From Tilletiopsis washingtonensis (lineage: Eukaryota; Basidiomycota; Exobasidiomycetes; Entylomatales): a stretch of DNA of 64,000 nucleotides. Each line of letters starts with the position of its first letter. The stretch's first letter is position 1. Location: the NCBI RefSeq assembly GCF_003144115.1, contig NW_020312005.1:306562-370561 (forward strand), written 5' to 3'. Shown here piece after piece: positions 1 to 10,736 of the stretch. The translations under genes and the position numbers were made by a program. The notes under the pieces are model-generated. The model was not told where the DNA came from and did no database searches. It was given only the letters and a program-made list of their open reading frames with translations.

Positions 1-2
1 TC

Positions 3-1049
3 GTCACCGACGTGCTCTTCCTCGCGCTGTACTGGAGCCAGCCCCCGAGCCGTGTGCCGTTCCAGGTCGCCGGATCAGCAGTGAGTGCTCTGCAGCTGAA
101 CATCGCTGCTGCCAGTCGCTGATGCTCCTACTTCCAGCTTGCCTTCTGCATGCCTCCCATCCTCGCCGGCAAGGTCTTCCGTGATGCACGCAAGATTGTG
201 CGCCGGGTGCAGCGCGACAACCTCTCGCTGGCCATGTACTCGGGCAGCACGCCGCACGGACACACGTCTGTCCGCGCGAACCCCACGCGCGGCACGAGCA
301 GCGGCTTCGGGCACTCGTTGACGCCAAACTCGACGGACGCGCACAAGTACATCGCCGACTTCAAGGTCACCGGCCGCGCTTCTGCGCCAATGCCCGAGCG
401 CGAGTCGAGCTCCATCGAGCTGCCGGGCCTGCCACAGCTGCCGCGGGCAAGCCACGCCCGGCCAGTGAGCAGCTCGGACGGCTCGCTCGTCTCGCCGACG
501 GAGCGCGCCGGCGGCATTCACGTGGGCGTGTCAACGGTGACGCACGTTGCAGAGGCCGACCGCAGCTCCATCGCTGAGCTGGACGGCAGCAATGTCGAGG
601 CAACAGTGGCTCGCAACTGGCCGCGCTTGCATTCTCCCGACGTGTCGAGCTCGCCGACAGTCGACGCCGGCTACCAGGACGATGCGAACGCCTCGACACC
701 TCAGCTCGCGCGTGAGAGCTCGATAGACCGGCGCAGCTCTACCATCGTCGCCATGGACTCCGCGCCGGAGGCGGCCGCAGAGTCTGCTGGCGCGGCGAAC
801 GGAGCGGCAGTCGAGGAGCAGCGGTCGGCATCGCCTGACGCCCATTGGACACCGCAGACCCCGGCGGGTCCCTATCCGCACACGACGCAGTCGCAGCTGG
901 CGACCGACTTCTTCGGCGGCGCCTTCCAGACGCCGAGTGCCCCGGACTCGCTGCGGCAAAGCATCAGCAATGCCTGGCGCGACCCGGGACAGAGCTTTGA
1001 CGAGGACGTCGAGGCGGCGCGAGACAGCCCGTCTCGGCCAAGAGACTAG
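3..1049 (+). CDS. C-terminal part of a putative fungal integral membrane protein (5' end outside window)
   Basis: Two exons are visible. The first (3-80) enters from the left edge and encodes a hydrophobic piece reading VTDVLFLALYW. An intron with a GTGAGT donor at 81 ends with CAG at 137. The second exon (138-1049) continues in phase with LAFCMPPILAGK, probably the end of a last membrane helix, followed by a basic juxtamembrane segment (KVFRDARKIVRRVQR). The remaining roughly 280 residues form a Ser/Pro/Thr-rich, probably cytoplasmic, disordered tail. This architecture, hydrophobic helices then a basic stretch then a long low-complexity tail, is common in uncharacterised basidiomycete multi-span proteins such as the DUF6533-like families, but too little is present to assign a family. 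The stop is TAG at 1047-1049. The membrane character is inferred from short hydrophobic runs only. Confidence 0.6.
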
Positions 1050-1271
1050 CCGCGCAACGCCATAGAGACCGTCCCGCTCAGCCTTTTTTTGCTATCTCCA
1101 CCCATTCCCCCACGCACTGATACCCACTCTGCACGCCTATGCTCGCTCGACGCGCCTCTGTCCATCGCGAGCCCTGCTCCGCTGAACCAGTCTGGCAGTC
1201 AGCTCCTGCCCGGTTGTAATATATCGGTCTCCATGCCTCAGCGCGCGTGATGTGACAGTAGGGCCCTTGAG

Positions 1272-1945
1272 CTAGGCGAAGGCGACGCGCTTCTTCTTGG
1301 GCGGCCCATCCGGCGGCGGCGAGACGGCGTCGGGATCTGCCGCTCGCTTGGCCGCAGCTTTCCGTGCGCCCTTGCGCGCCTTGGCCTTGGCTCGTTGCTC
1401 TGCGAGTAGCGACGCGCGGATGGCCGACTTCGTCTGCTGCTCCGTGGCCCGGGTCAGCACGCGACCATCGCAGAGCGGCCGGCCGCGTCGCATCACCAGC
1501 AGGGCGCACTCCGCTTGCCCATGCGTCTACTCACCAATGGAGCGCTCTGCACCTGCGCTGGCCTGCGTGTCTCCTGCTCCTCCGCACCGTCGTCTTCCGC
1601 CGCTGCCGCCGCCGCTGCGGCCTCTGCCTTGCGCTTGGCCTGCGGGCCCTTGCCCTTCTTGGCGAGGCGCTCCTCCTCACGGCGCAGGCGCTCGCGCTTG
1701 GCCCACTCTGCGCTGTCGCGGTTGCGCTGCAGGCGCGACTGCAGCTTGGCGTCCTCCTTCGCCGTGACCTCCTGCGTGAGGGCGAGCAGGTGCTGCAGGC
1801 CGAGCGTCTCGCTGAACACCTTGGGCTGCTTGCCGGGCCCAGGCGCGGGGCCGCGGCGGCCGCTCGAGGGCCCGGCACGCGGCTCCTTGGGCGCCTTTGG
1901 CTTCTGTGTGGCGCCGGCGGACTTGGTAGGAGCGGCCTTGGGCAT
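1272..1945 (-). CDS. Small basic, coiled-coil nuclear-type protein of unknown function
   Basis: Two exons. Exon 1 (1945-1535) starts at the ATG of [14 protein letters not shown] and ends at a GTGAGT donor. The intron of about 90-95 nt has a CTGAC branch point and ends at one of the tandem CAG sites near 1434-1440, all in the same frame. Exon 2 ends at the stop at 1272. The product is about 190 residues: a Lys/Pro/Ala-rich N-terminus, a predicted helical segment ([17 protein letters not shown], then many K/R/E residues around residues 50-110), an alanine run, and a C-terminus ending in [10 protein letters not shown], which contains an SV40-type nuclear localisation motif. I do not recognise the family; a nucleolar or RNA-associated role is only a guess from composition. 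It is divergent from CLF1 with 216 bp between the start codons. Confidence 0.7.
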
Positions 1946-2161
1946 GGTGGCGGAGAGGTGTGGTGGGAGGGAGGGAGGGAGCACGCGAAGAGCGCCCAGC
2001 TCCAAAAGTTGGGCGCGCCGCGGACGCCGCGGAGGGGCTGCTGAGCGTGGGAGCAGCGCTTCGCCGCGCGGCGGTCGCGCCGTCACGCCGGCCGCTCGAC
2101 GCCGCTGCTTCCTTCTCGACCACCCGCTCCGCCCTGCTCTCCCTCCCGCGAGTCGCCCGCC
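1946..2161. promoter_or_regulatory. Compact bidirectional promoter between the basic-protein gene and CLF1
   Basis: This 216-bp gap separates two start codons pointing away from each other, so both 5' UTRs and the core promoters must fit inside it. It is GC-rich with a purine run (about 1960-1982) on the left and pyrimidine-rich sequence (about 2107-2160) just before the CLF1 ATG. I saw no clear TATA box. Confidence 0.5.
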
Positions 2162-4872
2162 ATGTCTCGCGAGTCGCGCGCGCCGCGCATCAAGAACCGC
2201 GCGCCGGCGCCGGTGCAGATCTCCGCCGAGCAGCTGCTGCGCGAGGCTCAGGAGCGCCAGGAGGCGCCTGTGTCGCGCCCCAAGCAGCGCATCGAGGACC
2301 ACGAGGAGCTCGAGGAGTACCGCGGCCGCAAGCGCGGCGAGTTCGAGACGGAGATCCGGCGGACGCGCATCAACGTGAGTGTGCGGTAGGGCCTAGCGAA
2401 GGCTGGCAGAGCAGGGCAGAGCTGGAAGCCACGCAGAGCGGAGCAGCGCGCGCTGCCTCGCCGCATCGGCGGCAGGGTGGCCAACGCAAGGCAGCCTGCC
2501 GCATCGTACTGACCCTGTCTCGTCCTCAGATCGCCGCATGGATCAAGTACGCAGCATGGGAGGCTTCGCAGGGCGAGCTGCCGCGCTCGCGCAGCGTGTT
2601 TGAGCGTGCGCTCGATGTGGACCCGCACCACGTGCCGCTCTGGCTGCGCTACGTCGAGATGGAGCTCAAGGCGCGCAACATTCAGCATGCGCGCAACCTG
2701 CTCGACCGCGCCGTGAGCATCCTGCCGCGCATCGACTCGCTGTGGTACAAGTACGTGCATCTCGAGGAGCTGCTCGGCAACGTCGGCGGCGCGCGCCAGG
2801 TGTTCGAGCGCTGGATGAGCTGGGAGCCGGATGAGAAGGCGTGGAACGCGTACATCGGTCTCGAGGTGCGGTACAAGGAGATGAAGCGCGCCAGCGATGT
2901 GTGGGAGCGCTGCGTCTCGTGCCATCCCGAGCCGAAGCTCTGGATCCGCTGGGCCAAGTTCGAGGAGGACCGCGGCGCCATGGACCGGGCGCGGCAGGTC
3001 TTCACCATGGCGCTCGAGTACTTTGGCGAGGAGGAGGACAAGATGGAGAAGGCGCAGAGCGTCTACACTGCGTTTGCGAAGATGGAGACGCGCGCCAAGG
3101 AGCTCGACCGCGCCCGGGTCATCTACAAGTACGCCCTCGAGCGCCTGCCGCGGACAAAGTCGGTCGGCATCTACGCCAGCTACACGCGCTTCGAGAAGCA
3201 GTTTGGCTCGCGCGAGGGCGTCGAGGACACGGTGCTGGGCAAGCGGCGCATTCAGTACGAGGAGGAGCTGACGAGCGGTGCCGGCGCCCAGTCGCACTAC
3301 GACACGTGGTTCGACTACACGCGGCTGGAGGAGGACGCATACCGCTCGCTGGTGTCCACCGGCGGCGCGCTGGACTCGCCCGAGGTCAGCACGGCCCGGG
3401 CGCGCGTGCGGGATGTGTACGAGCGCGCCGTCGCCAACGTGCCGCCAAGCACAGAGAAGCGGCATTGGCGGCGCTACATCTTCCTCTGGCTCTGCTACGC
3501 GCTCTTCGAGGAGGTCGAGACGCTCGACTACGAGCGCACGCGCGAGGTGTACAAGGCGGCCATTGCTCTCGTGCCGCACCGGACATTCACGTTCGCCAAG
3601 CTCTGGCTGAACTACGCGCACTTCGAGGTGCGTCGGCTAGACCTCAATGCGGCGCGCAAGATCCTCGGCGCGAGCATCGGCATGGCGCCGAAGGAGCGTC
3701 TCTTCCGCGGCTACGTCGAGCTCGAGCTAAGCCTAAAGGAGTTCGACCGTGCTCGTCGCATCTACGAGCGCGCCATCGAGTGGGACGCGAGCAACTCGCG
3801 CACCTGGATCCGCTTCGCAGAGCTCGAGCGCAACCTCTTCGACATTGAGCGCGCACGCGCCATCTTCGACCTGGCCACACGGCAGAGCTCCGGCATGGAC
3901 ATGCCGGAGGTGCTCTGGAAGGCCTACATCGACTTTGAGTTCGACGAGCGCGAGTGGGAGAACGTGCGCGAGCTCTTCGAGCGGCTCCTCGAGCGCACTG
4001 GCCACGTCAAGGTCTGGATCTCCTACGCGCTGTCGCAGATCGGCTCTGCGATTGCCGAGGAGGAGGACGAGGACGAAGGCGACGAGGACGAGGAAGAGGA
4101 GGAGGAGACGGAGAAGGCGCCGCGCGTGCTCACAGAGGAACAGCTCGAGGCGCGGGCAGAGCGGCGAGCCGCAGCCAAGGAGCGCACACGCGAGATCTTC
4201 AGCCGCGGGTACAAGGATCTCAAGCTCAAGGGCCTCAAAGAAGAGGTGCGTTGCGTCGCAGCCGTTCTCGCCTCTCACTCGCTGACTCTGCTCATCTCCA
4301 GCGCGTGTTGCTGCTCGAGTCGTGGAAGGCCTTCGAGGCAGAGCACGGCGCCACCGCAGAGGAGCTGGCCGAGGGCGCAGGCGCGAACGCCAACCTCAAG
4401 AAAGTCGAGGCCATGTTCCCGCGTGTCGTCAAGAAGCGGCGAGACACCGAGGACGGCGGACAGGAGGAGTGTGAGTCTGCCCGTCACGTCGGCGAATTGC
4501 GACTGCTGACTCTGTCTCCTCGCACAGACTACGACTTCCTCTGGCCGGACTCGGACGAGGGCAAGGGCAAGCCGTCGTTCAAGCTACTCGCGATGGCCCA
4601 CGGTGAGTGGCTCCAGCGCTCCGTCGCCGTGCAATTGTGGCTCACACGGTCGACCTACAGCATGGCGCGCCCAACAGGCTGCTGCTGCGGCGCAGGGCGA
4701 GGCTGCGCCGGCGCCGCCAGTGGTCCTCCAGGAGCAGGCTGCCGAGGAGGGCGCCGCGCCGGCAGAGGCCACAAATGGCTCTTCAGGCGAGGCCATGGAT
4801 GTGCGGGACGACGCTGGCAGTCCAGCAGACGAGGGGCCGCAGGACGACAGCGGCAGCGAGGCAGACCAATGA
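2162..4872 (+). CDS. CLF1: Pre-mRNA-splicing factor CLF1 (Crooked neck / Syf3), HAT-repeat protein
   Basis: Scaffold protein of the NineTeen complex, which helps assemble and activate the spliceosome in the nucleus. Five exons: 2162-2374, 2530-4245, 4302-4470, 4528-4602 and 4661-4872. They sum to exactly 795 codons (794 aa). The start is the family start ([20 protein letters not shown]), and the N-terminal REFE-type segment reads [16 protein letters not shown]. Tandem half-TPR (HAT) repeats begin at about residue 72 ([20 protein letters not shown]) and run to about residue 640, each with a W..Y/F..E and a following R-A-R-x-I/V-F/Y-E-R-A helix. An acidic Asp/Glu stretch sits near residues 580-600. 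The C-terminal tail (MAHAWRAQQ onward) is Ala/Glu/Asp-rich and not conserved. Length fits the family (about 690-850 aa). It is divergent from the small basic gene on its left. Confidence 0.95.
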
Positions 4873-5633
4873 GACTCTGGCTTCGCCCGAGCACATCAGA
4901 ACAGACGACGGCCGCAGACAGCAGTGTGGCATGGAGCAGATGGATTGCTGCCGAGGACGCAGGGCGCGGCCTCGGCTAAGGGCGCCGCATGGACGGGTGC
5001 GCCTGCTCTGCAGAATGTGCGGGGCGGATATATGTGCAGGTGAAGTGGAGTGAGAGAGCAGAGAGTGACGAAGTAGCAAGGGGGCGCCGCGAGCTGAGAG
5101 AGCGTCGCTGGGCGCCGTGGCCCGCAAGGCGGGCAGTGTATGAACGTGGCGTGGCGGTCGGCAGAAGCACAAGGCCGCGCGTGCCGGAGAACGGGTGCGG
5201 ATGCAGGAAGCAGTGCGTAGGATACGCGCTGTTTTGGGTCGAAGCACCAGCAAAGCGCACGAGGGCTGAGATGCTGGGTTCGGGGCCGGCGCGAGAGGCC
5301 GTGCGCGGAGATATGTCGGGAGCGCGCTGTGAGACGAGACGTGTGCGGGAGCGGAATCGAGCCGTGCGTGGACGGCGGGACGAGTAGGTCGAGTCGGAAA
5401 AGCGGCACAGCGGCGGACGACGATCAGTGAAGATGTCGCGCACGCCGGCTGGCGAGAAGCGGGCGGAAGCGCGAATTAGAGACACCGATGCTGGAAAGAC
5501 TGGGCGCGAACAGGGTCGGCGAGGTCGTGCTGCAGGAAGAATAGTGGACAGCGAGCGAAGAGAGGTCTCGGAGCGAGCGCAGAGGGTGGCGTGTTGTTAT
5601 GTGCGGCGAGCGGCCGGCGTTGAGCGAGCCGGA
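4873..5633. other. Convergent 3' intergenic region
   Basis: CLF1 ends at 4872 on the plus strand and the cyclin gene ends at 5634 on the minus strand, so this 761-bp stretch should hold the two 3' UTRs and terminators. It is purine-rich on the plus strand (many GAGAG and GCGAG runs, about 5040-5600). Short open frames here have arginine-rich compositions typical of noncoding GC-rich DNA, and I see no supportable gene. Confidence 0.5.
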
Positions 5634-8581
5634 CTACATTCTGTTGAGCAGAGCGAGCAGCACCGAAGGCGCGAGCGGTGCGTCGATGGAGGAGCGCACC
5701 GACGCCAGTGGGTCGAAGCTGTGCGGTGCTCTGGCCAGGTTGGCCAGGCTCGCGCTCCAGTCGGAGTTCGAGCGCGCCAGCGAAGCGTCGAGGCTCGGCC
5801 GTGAGGAGTGCGAGGCGCCGCCTTGTGGTCGGTAAGGCGACTCCTCCTCGTCGAAGACGTCGTCCTCGACCATTGGCTGCGTCGCGAAGGTGTTGCCGCA
5901 TGCCGGGGCAGAGCGGCAGTGGTGGTGGCTGAACTGCAGCGCCGACGTGGGGCGGCGCATGCGGCCGACGTCACGCGGCTCGTCGTCAACAGTCTCGTAG
6001 CTCATGGCCGACGGAGAGCTGAGGGCAGAGCTGGCGGTGGTGACGGCGGACGGCAATGGCGAGAACTGGCCAAGCGCGGTAAGAGCGTCGTCGATGGCGA
6101 GCAGCAGGCGCCGCGAAGCCTCGTCCGGCGTCACGGCGCCCGCCAGCTTCTCGGTGCTCGAGGCGGTGCTGCGCACGCTTGAGCGCCGTGCGGCAGCCGA
6201 GGCGGCGGCAGCCTTGTTCTCCTCGCGCGAGCGTAGCCGCTTGAGGAAAGCAATCCACACGCGCTCAGGCACGGTCACCTCGAAGCCGCAGCGGGCCAGG
6301 AAGTAGGCCTCCATGCGGTTGAGCTCGAGCAGAGGGATGCCAGTGACGTCGTGCCATGTCGAAGCGGTGAATGTGTGGTCGTCGAGGTGCTCTGCAGAGA
6401 CTCATATTAGTGGCATCCAGGGCTCAGGCCAGCGGCTGACTCACTGTTCGCGATCATGAGGCCGAGGGTGAAGATCTTGAACGGCGCTGCCGACGGCGGA
6501 CTGGCGAAGATCTCGCGAGCCTCCGCATCAAGCTCACCGTCGGCGCCGACGGCGAGGTGCGGCACGCGCAGGGCGTACAGCAGCGCGAGGAGGAAGGCGG
6601 TCGGGCTCAAGAGGGTCTGAGCCAGAACTTGATGGGCGAAGCGGCGGAAGGCAGGGCTGATCTCACTGCCGGGCGCAGCGATGCCGTTCATGCTGGGCTG
6701 GTGTGGCGAGCCGTGCGCACTCGAGCGCCGGCGTGGACGAGTGGCGGCGGATGGACGGGTCTCGGTGGAGGCCGGCGCGGAGAGAGACGGCAGCGTGTCG
6801 TCGTTGCTGCTCCAGCGCCAGTCGGGCGAGATCAGGCGCAGGATGCTCGAGACGGACGTGCGCGAGCGGTCCATCGACTTGGAGCTGAACGAGCCTGCGC
6901 GAGTCGAGCGACGGTCCGAGCCAGAGCTGAGCTCAGGCGAAGAGGACTCCATGGGACTGCCGGCGCGAGTGGCACCGACACCACCAAGGCCGAGACCCCT
7001 CAGCTTCGAGCCGTCGGCGCGAAGCTTGATCTCAGACTGCGCAGCACTGCGAATGATCTCGGAGCCGCTCATGGACGGAGGAGTGCCGGGCTCACTGGCG
7101 CTGGCGCTGCTGGAGTCGGAGCTGTCGACCGGGTCGGAGGAGCCGTTGCCGGCGCCGACGACGGCCAGACGGTGCAGCAGACTGCTTCCGCCGTCGTTGC
7201 TGATCTGGCGCCCAGCGGCCGGCCAGTCGCCGTTCTTGCTAGCGTGCACAGGCGGCGACGTGACCGGCGTCATCACCATGGGACTGCTCTGGATCGAGCT
7301 CGACGTGCGGCGGCTGCTTGCGCTCGAGCGGCGCGACGAGATGAGCTCGGGCTCGAGAAGCGCCGCACAGGCGCCCCAGATGATCTCGGCGCCGAGGCCC
7401 GAGAGCGGCAGGCCGGACTTGTCGAGCGTGTTGGGCGACGGCGGCAGCGGACCGTCGGCAGGAGCGGCAGCAGCCGCGGCCTGCTCGGCGGATGGAGGCG
7501 GTGCAGGCGCCGCGTTGGCAGCAGCGAGCTCAGCGGCCTTGCGACGCTGTGCTTCGTACTCGCCGCCCAGGCCCCACGTCGGCGGCTGCGGCGGGAGCGC
7601 CTCTCCGAAGACCGGTGCAGCGATGACAGGCGCGTTCCACCGTGCTTGCGTTCCTGCTGTGGGCCAGGACGGGTTGCCGTGGTGCGGGTCGGCGACGACG
7701 GCGTGTTGCTGCTGCTGCTGGAAGTATGCCTCCGAGATGGGCAGTGGCTGCTGCTGTTGCTGCTGTTGCTGCGGCTGCTGCGAGTAGCGCCGGTTCTGCA
7801 CCGGAGCCCAGGCCGGCTGGTAGGCCTGTCCGACCGCTGCGTGTGCCTGCGGCTGGCTCGTCTGTCGGGCGACCGGATCGTACGCCTGACTGAGGTGTGC
7901 TGGGACCGCGTAGCCCGAGCTCACAGCGTGGCGCGCCTGGGCTTGCGCGTTGGCCTGTGCCTGCTGGTGGTACTGCTCGGCGTGCGCTTGGCGCTGCTGC
8001 GACGCCTGCCAGCCTGCGTCTTGAGGAGCGCTCGAGTAAGGGCCTTGCAGCTTGGCGAGCTGGTGGTGAAGCATCGACTGGTGCTGTTGCTGTTGCTGCT
8101 GCTGAGCCGAGTGGTACGGCGCGCGGCCCCAGGCATCGTGTGCGCCCCAGGGTGCGGCGTGGTACGAAGCCAGGCTGGTGTCCCAGTACGCCCGCGCATT
8201 CATGCTGGCAGCGCGAGCCGCCGCGGCCGAGATGCGCGGCGCCTGCGGTGGAGGCCAGTAGCCCGTCTGCTGGCCGTAGGCGTCGATCAAGACGATGCCG
8301 CCGGCGCCGTCAGCCATCTGGCCAGGCTGCCCGGCCATTGCGCCGTGCTGTTGCGCCTGCTGCATGTGCGCGGGGTACGCCGACGTCGGTGCCGCAGCCG
8401 GTCCGCCGGGCTGCTGATGCTGCTGCGTCGCGTACGCGTGGGCGTGCGCCTGCGCCTGAGCATGCGCATGAGCGTGCGCCTGCACCTGCACGTTCTGCTG
8501 CTGCTGTGCTTGCTGGGCGGCGTGCACCTGCTGCTGGTAGTAGCCAGCGTCGGTGCGCGCCTCTGCATGGTACGCGGCCAT
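5634..8581 (-). CDS. PHO80-like (Pcl-type) cyclin with a very long Gln-rich N-terminus
   Basis: Probable regulatory cyclin of a Pho85-type CDK, judged from the C-terminal cyclin box. Two exons: 8581-6445 and 6391-5634, summing to 965 codons (964 aa). The join restores MIANK|HLDDHTFTASTWHDVTG, the typical PHO80/Pcl cyclin signature, followed by LELNRMEAYFLARCGFEVTV. The cyclin region covers roughly residues 640-760 and opens with FRRFAHQVLAQTLLSPTAFLLALLYALRV (quoted here in parts: FRRFAHQVLAQTLLS, then TAFLLALLYALRV). Residues 1-320 are rich in Gln, Ala, His and Tyr, with several CAG-encoded Gln runs; residues 320-640 are Ser/Pro-rich. The start chosen is the first ATG (MAAYHAEARTDAGYY); upstream in-frame codons use only GTG. 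Family members are usually 200-500 aa, so the N-terminal extension is exceptional. The partner kinase is not in this window. Confidence 0.88.
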
Positions 8582-10736
8582 GGTTGCAGTGGGCAAGCCG
8601 TGCGAGCCACACACGATCACTGCACGCGTTCAGGCGTGCGAGTGGATCGAGGCGGGTCGCGGTCCGTGAGGACGAAGAGCCGAGGAAGGCGCGCGCCGCA
8701 GCGACGTCTCCTGCACGGCCGTGTAGTCGTAGAGAGAAGGATGCGAGACGGAAGAGGCGAAGAGATGCGCCGTCAGGTACGCTGATCGGAGACCGACGTG
8801 ACGATGGGCGCCCGAGATGAAGCGCGCGAGCGCTTCAGGGGAACAAAGCAGAGGGCGAGGCGGTTGCCACGCGCGCTGTATGCCGGCTTAGAACTGCCAA
8901 TGAAGGCGTCTAGAGCGGCAGAGGGTCGTGAAGAGGCAGAGGCGGGACCACTGGCTCACACACTCGACGATGCGGACACCGCAGAGCGCGAGAGGCGGAT
9001 CGGCGCGCGACGCAGGTGGCGCGGTGAGGCGCGTCTGGCGCAGCGTCGGTGCGGATGGGTGCGGAGCCCCAGGGGTCGTCGAGGCAGAGTCCACGCCGGA
9101 GCAGCGAGTGCGAGCGAGCGAGACGCAGACAGGCGCCCGGCAGTGCGAGCGGACTGCACTCGACCCAACGGACGGCAAGACGGACGCACGCGCGAGGGCG
9201 AGCGCACGTTTCCGGGCCCGGCGCAGCGGGCACGCGACGCGCAGGCGACAGCAGCACGCGGCTCGGAGAGCAGCGGCGGCGGCGACGGCGAGAAGTGCGC
9301 GCTGCAGAGGGCTGCCGGATGCCGCAGTGGGAGCACGGGCGACGGCGACGACGGAGGTGCGGCCTGGGAGGAAGGGCCGCGGGGATGGTGGTGAGGGTCA
9401 GCCGGCCGCCGCGCGCAGCAGCAGCCGGGTCAGCAGCGCGGCGGGCCTGCGGGGCGCGCAGCACCCGCGTCACCGCGCGCCGCCCGCCGGTGCGAATCTG
9501 GCGGGCTGGTTCGATTTGCAAAATGGCACGTGATGCCCAATTCACGCGGCGCCGCTGCGGCTGCCTCTGACGGGCTCCTGAGCCGACCCTTCCGCCGTTC
9601 CGCGCAGGAGAGAGAGAGCCCATTCGCTGGGGGCTGAGTAGTAAGGGCCAGAGGAGGCGCAGCGTTCTAGCATCCAGACGTCCAGGCACACAGCACGCCC
9701 CTGACGCTGCCTAGTCGCCGCAGCGGCGCAGAAGGCGCAGCTCTCCTTCTCGCATAGGGGCAGCGCCGCCCACGTGCGCTGCGGCGGGCCCAACATCCAC
9801 CCGCGGCGCTGCGGCCAGAGAGGGCTGCCCCTTCTCCTGTCTCTTGCAGCCTCTGGCCATGCCAGCACGGGAGCCGCTGTGGACCTCTCTCTGAAACTCG
9901 GTGCAGCCGCAGATAGCAACGACGTCGCATGGTGAGGAGGAGCCTTCGGCCTGCCTAGAGGCCGGCTGGGCGACGTCAGGCTGCAGCAGCGTGGAGCGCG
10001 TGGGAACAGGCCTTGGCGGCTCAAGGAGGAGGCCATCGCTGCGATGCTGCAGGATGCTGACAGCTCACGAATGCACTGCGCTGCAGGTGATTTTGCCCAG
10101 ATTCTCGCTCGCAACTTTGCGGAGCAGGAGGTTGACGAGTTGCCGCATGACCGAGCGGCAGATGCTGTGCACTCGGCAATCGAGCGTGTCGGCGAGCGCC
10201 ATGACCCTTGTTGTGAGCTCTCCAGGTTCAGACAAACCCTGCCTTGCTAGCTCTGCAGGTGGTAATTGGGCGAAGCCTTCGATGTGCAGCTACACAGTAC
10301 CACTGCGATGATTTTGAAGGTGAAAGTGGGGCATGAGAGGGCCCACCGTACGAGCGACTGCTTGTTGACGTCGACGAGGAGGCCGGCACGCCGCGGGGAG
10401 GCGCTCGCGCGCCCACCGCGGGCTGATGCGAGCAGCGACGCTCGAAGTCATGTGCGCCGCCCACAGCGGCCAGGCCGTCGTCCTCGGAGGCAGCCAAAGG
10501 CGCCGCAGACCCTCACTCTGGTATCGGGAAGCTCGAAGAGCAGTGCGAGCCGCCGTGCACTACTGCAGCGCATTCATCGGACGCGTCCGTCCAGCTCCCA
10601 TCCTTGGCCCTGCTGTCGCTGCTCTGTCTCCACGTCACCACAACGTACAAACGGCACACGCAGTGACACATCTCAATTCTGGCCCTCGCGCGCGCATGCC
10701 CCGGGCAACAGCAGGCCTGCAATGCGCGTCTAGGCC
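8582..10736. other. 2.1-kb intergenic region upstream of the cyclin gene
   Basis: This lies between the cyclin start (8581, minus) and the BCH1-like 3' end (10737, minus), so it should contain the cyclin promoter and the BCH1 terminator. A CACGTG E-box flanked as GGCACGTGATGC is at 9525-9536. From about 9600 to 10700 base composition is visibly less GC-rich and less codon-biased than neighbouring genes. One short open frame at 10044-10250 has an ordinary amino-acid mix and could be a small gene or relic (listed separately). I recognise no tRNA, snoRNA or transposon here. Confidence 0.4.
10044..10250 (+). CDS. Doubtful small open frame (68 codons)
   Basis: Starts at ATG 10044 (MLQDADSSRMHCAAGDFAQI) and ends at a TAG at 10248-10250. 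Unlike the surrounding noncoding frames, its composition is balanced, with acidic, hydrophobic and basic residues mixed (AQILARNFAEQEVDELPHD). The open frame also extends upstream of the ATG with plausible residues. There is no recognisable domain, and it lies 3' of the BCH1-like gene on the opposite strand. It may be a relic, an unannotated exon or chance. Confidence 0.15.
   Translation: MLQDADSSRMHCAAGDFAQILARNFAEQEVDELPHDRAADAVHSAIERVGERHDPCCELSRFRQTLPC

Noticed and set aside
262-277. CACACGTC and other partial E-boxes in coding DNA
   Set aside because: Near-matches to CACGTG are expected by chance in DNA this GC-rich and lie inside exons.
6557-8785. A 742-codon plus-strand open frame opposite the cyclin gene
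   Set aside because: Arg/Leu/Val-rich, with Leu runs that are the complement of CAG repeats. The opposite strand encodes the cyclin with a correct splice join.
9505-9545. tRNA-like B-box (GGTTCGAT) near 9508
   Set aside because: No matching A-box or cloverleaf could be formed around it, and the box departs from GGTTCGANTCC.
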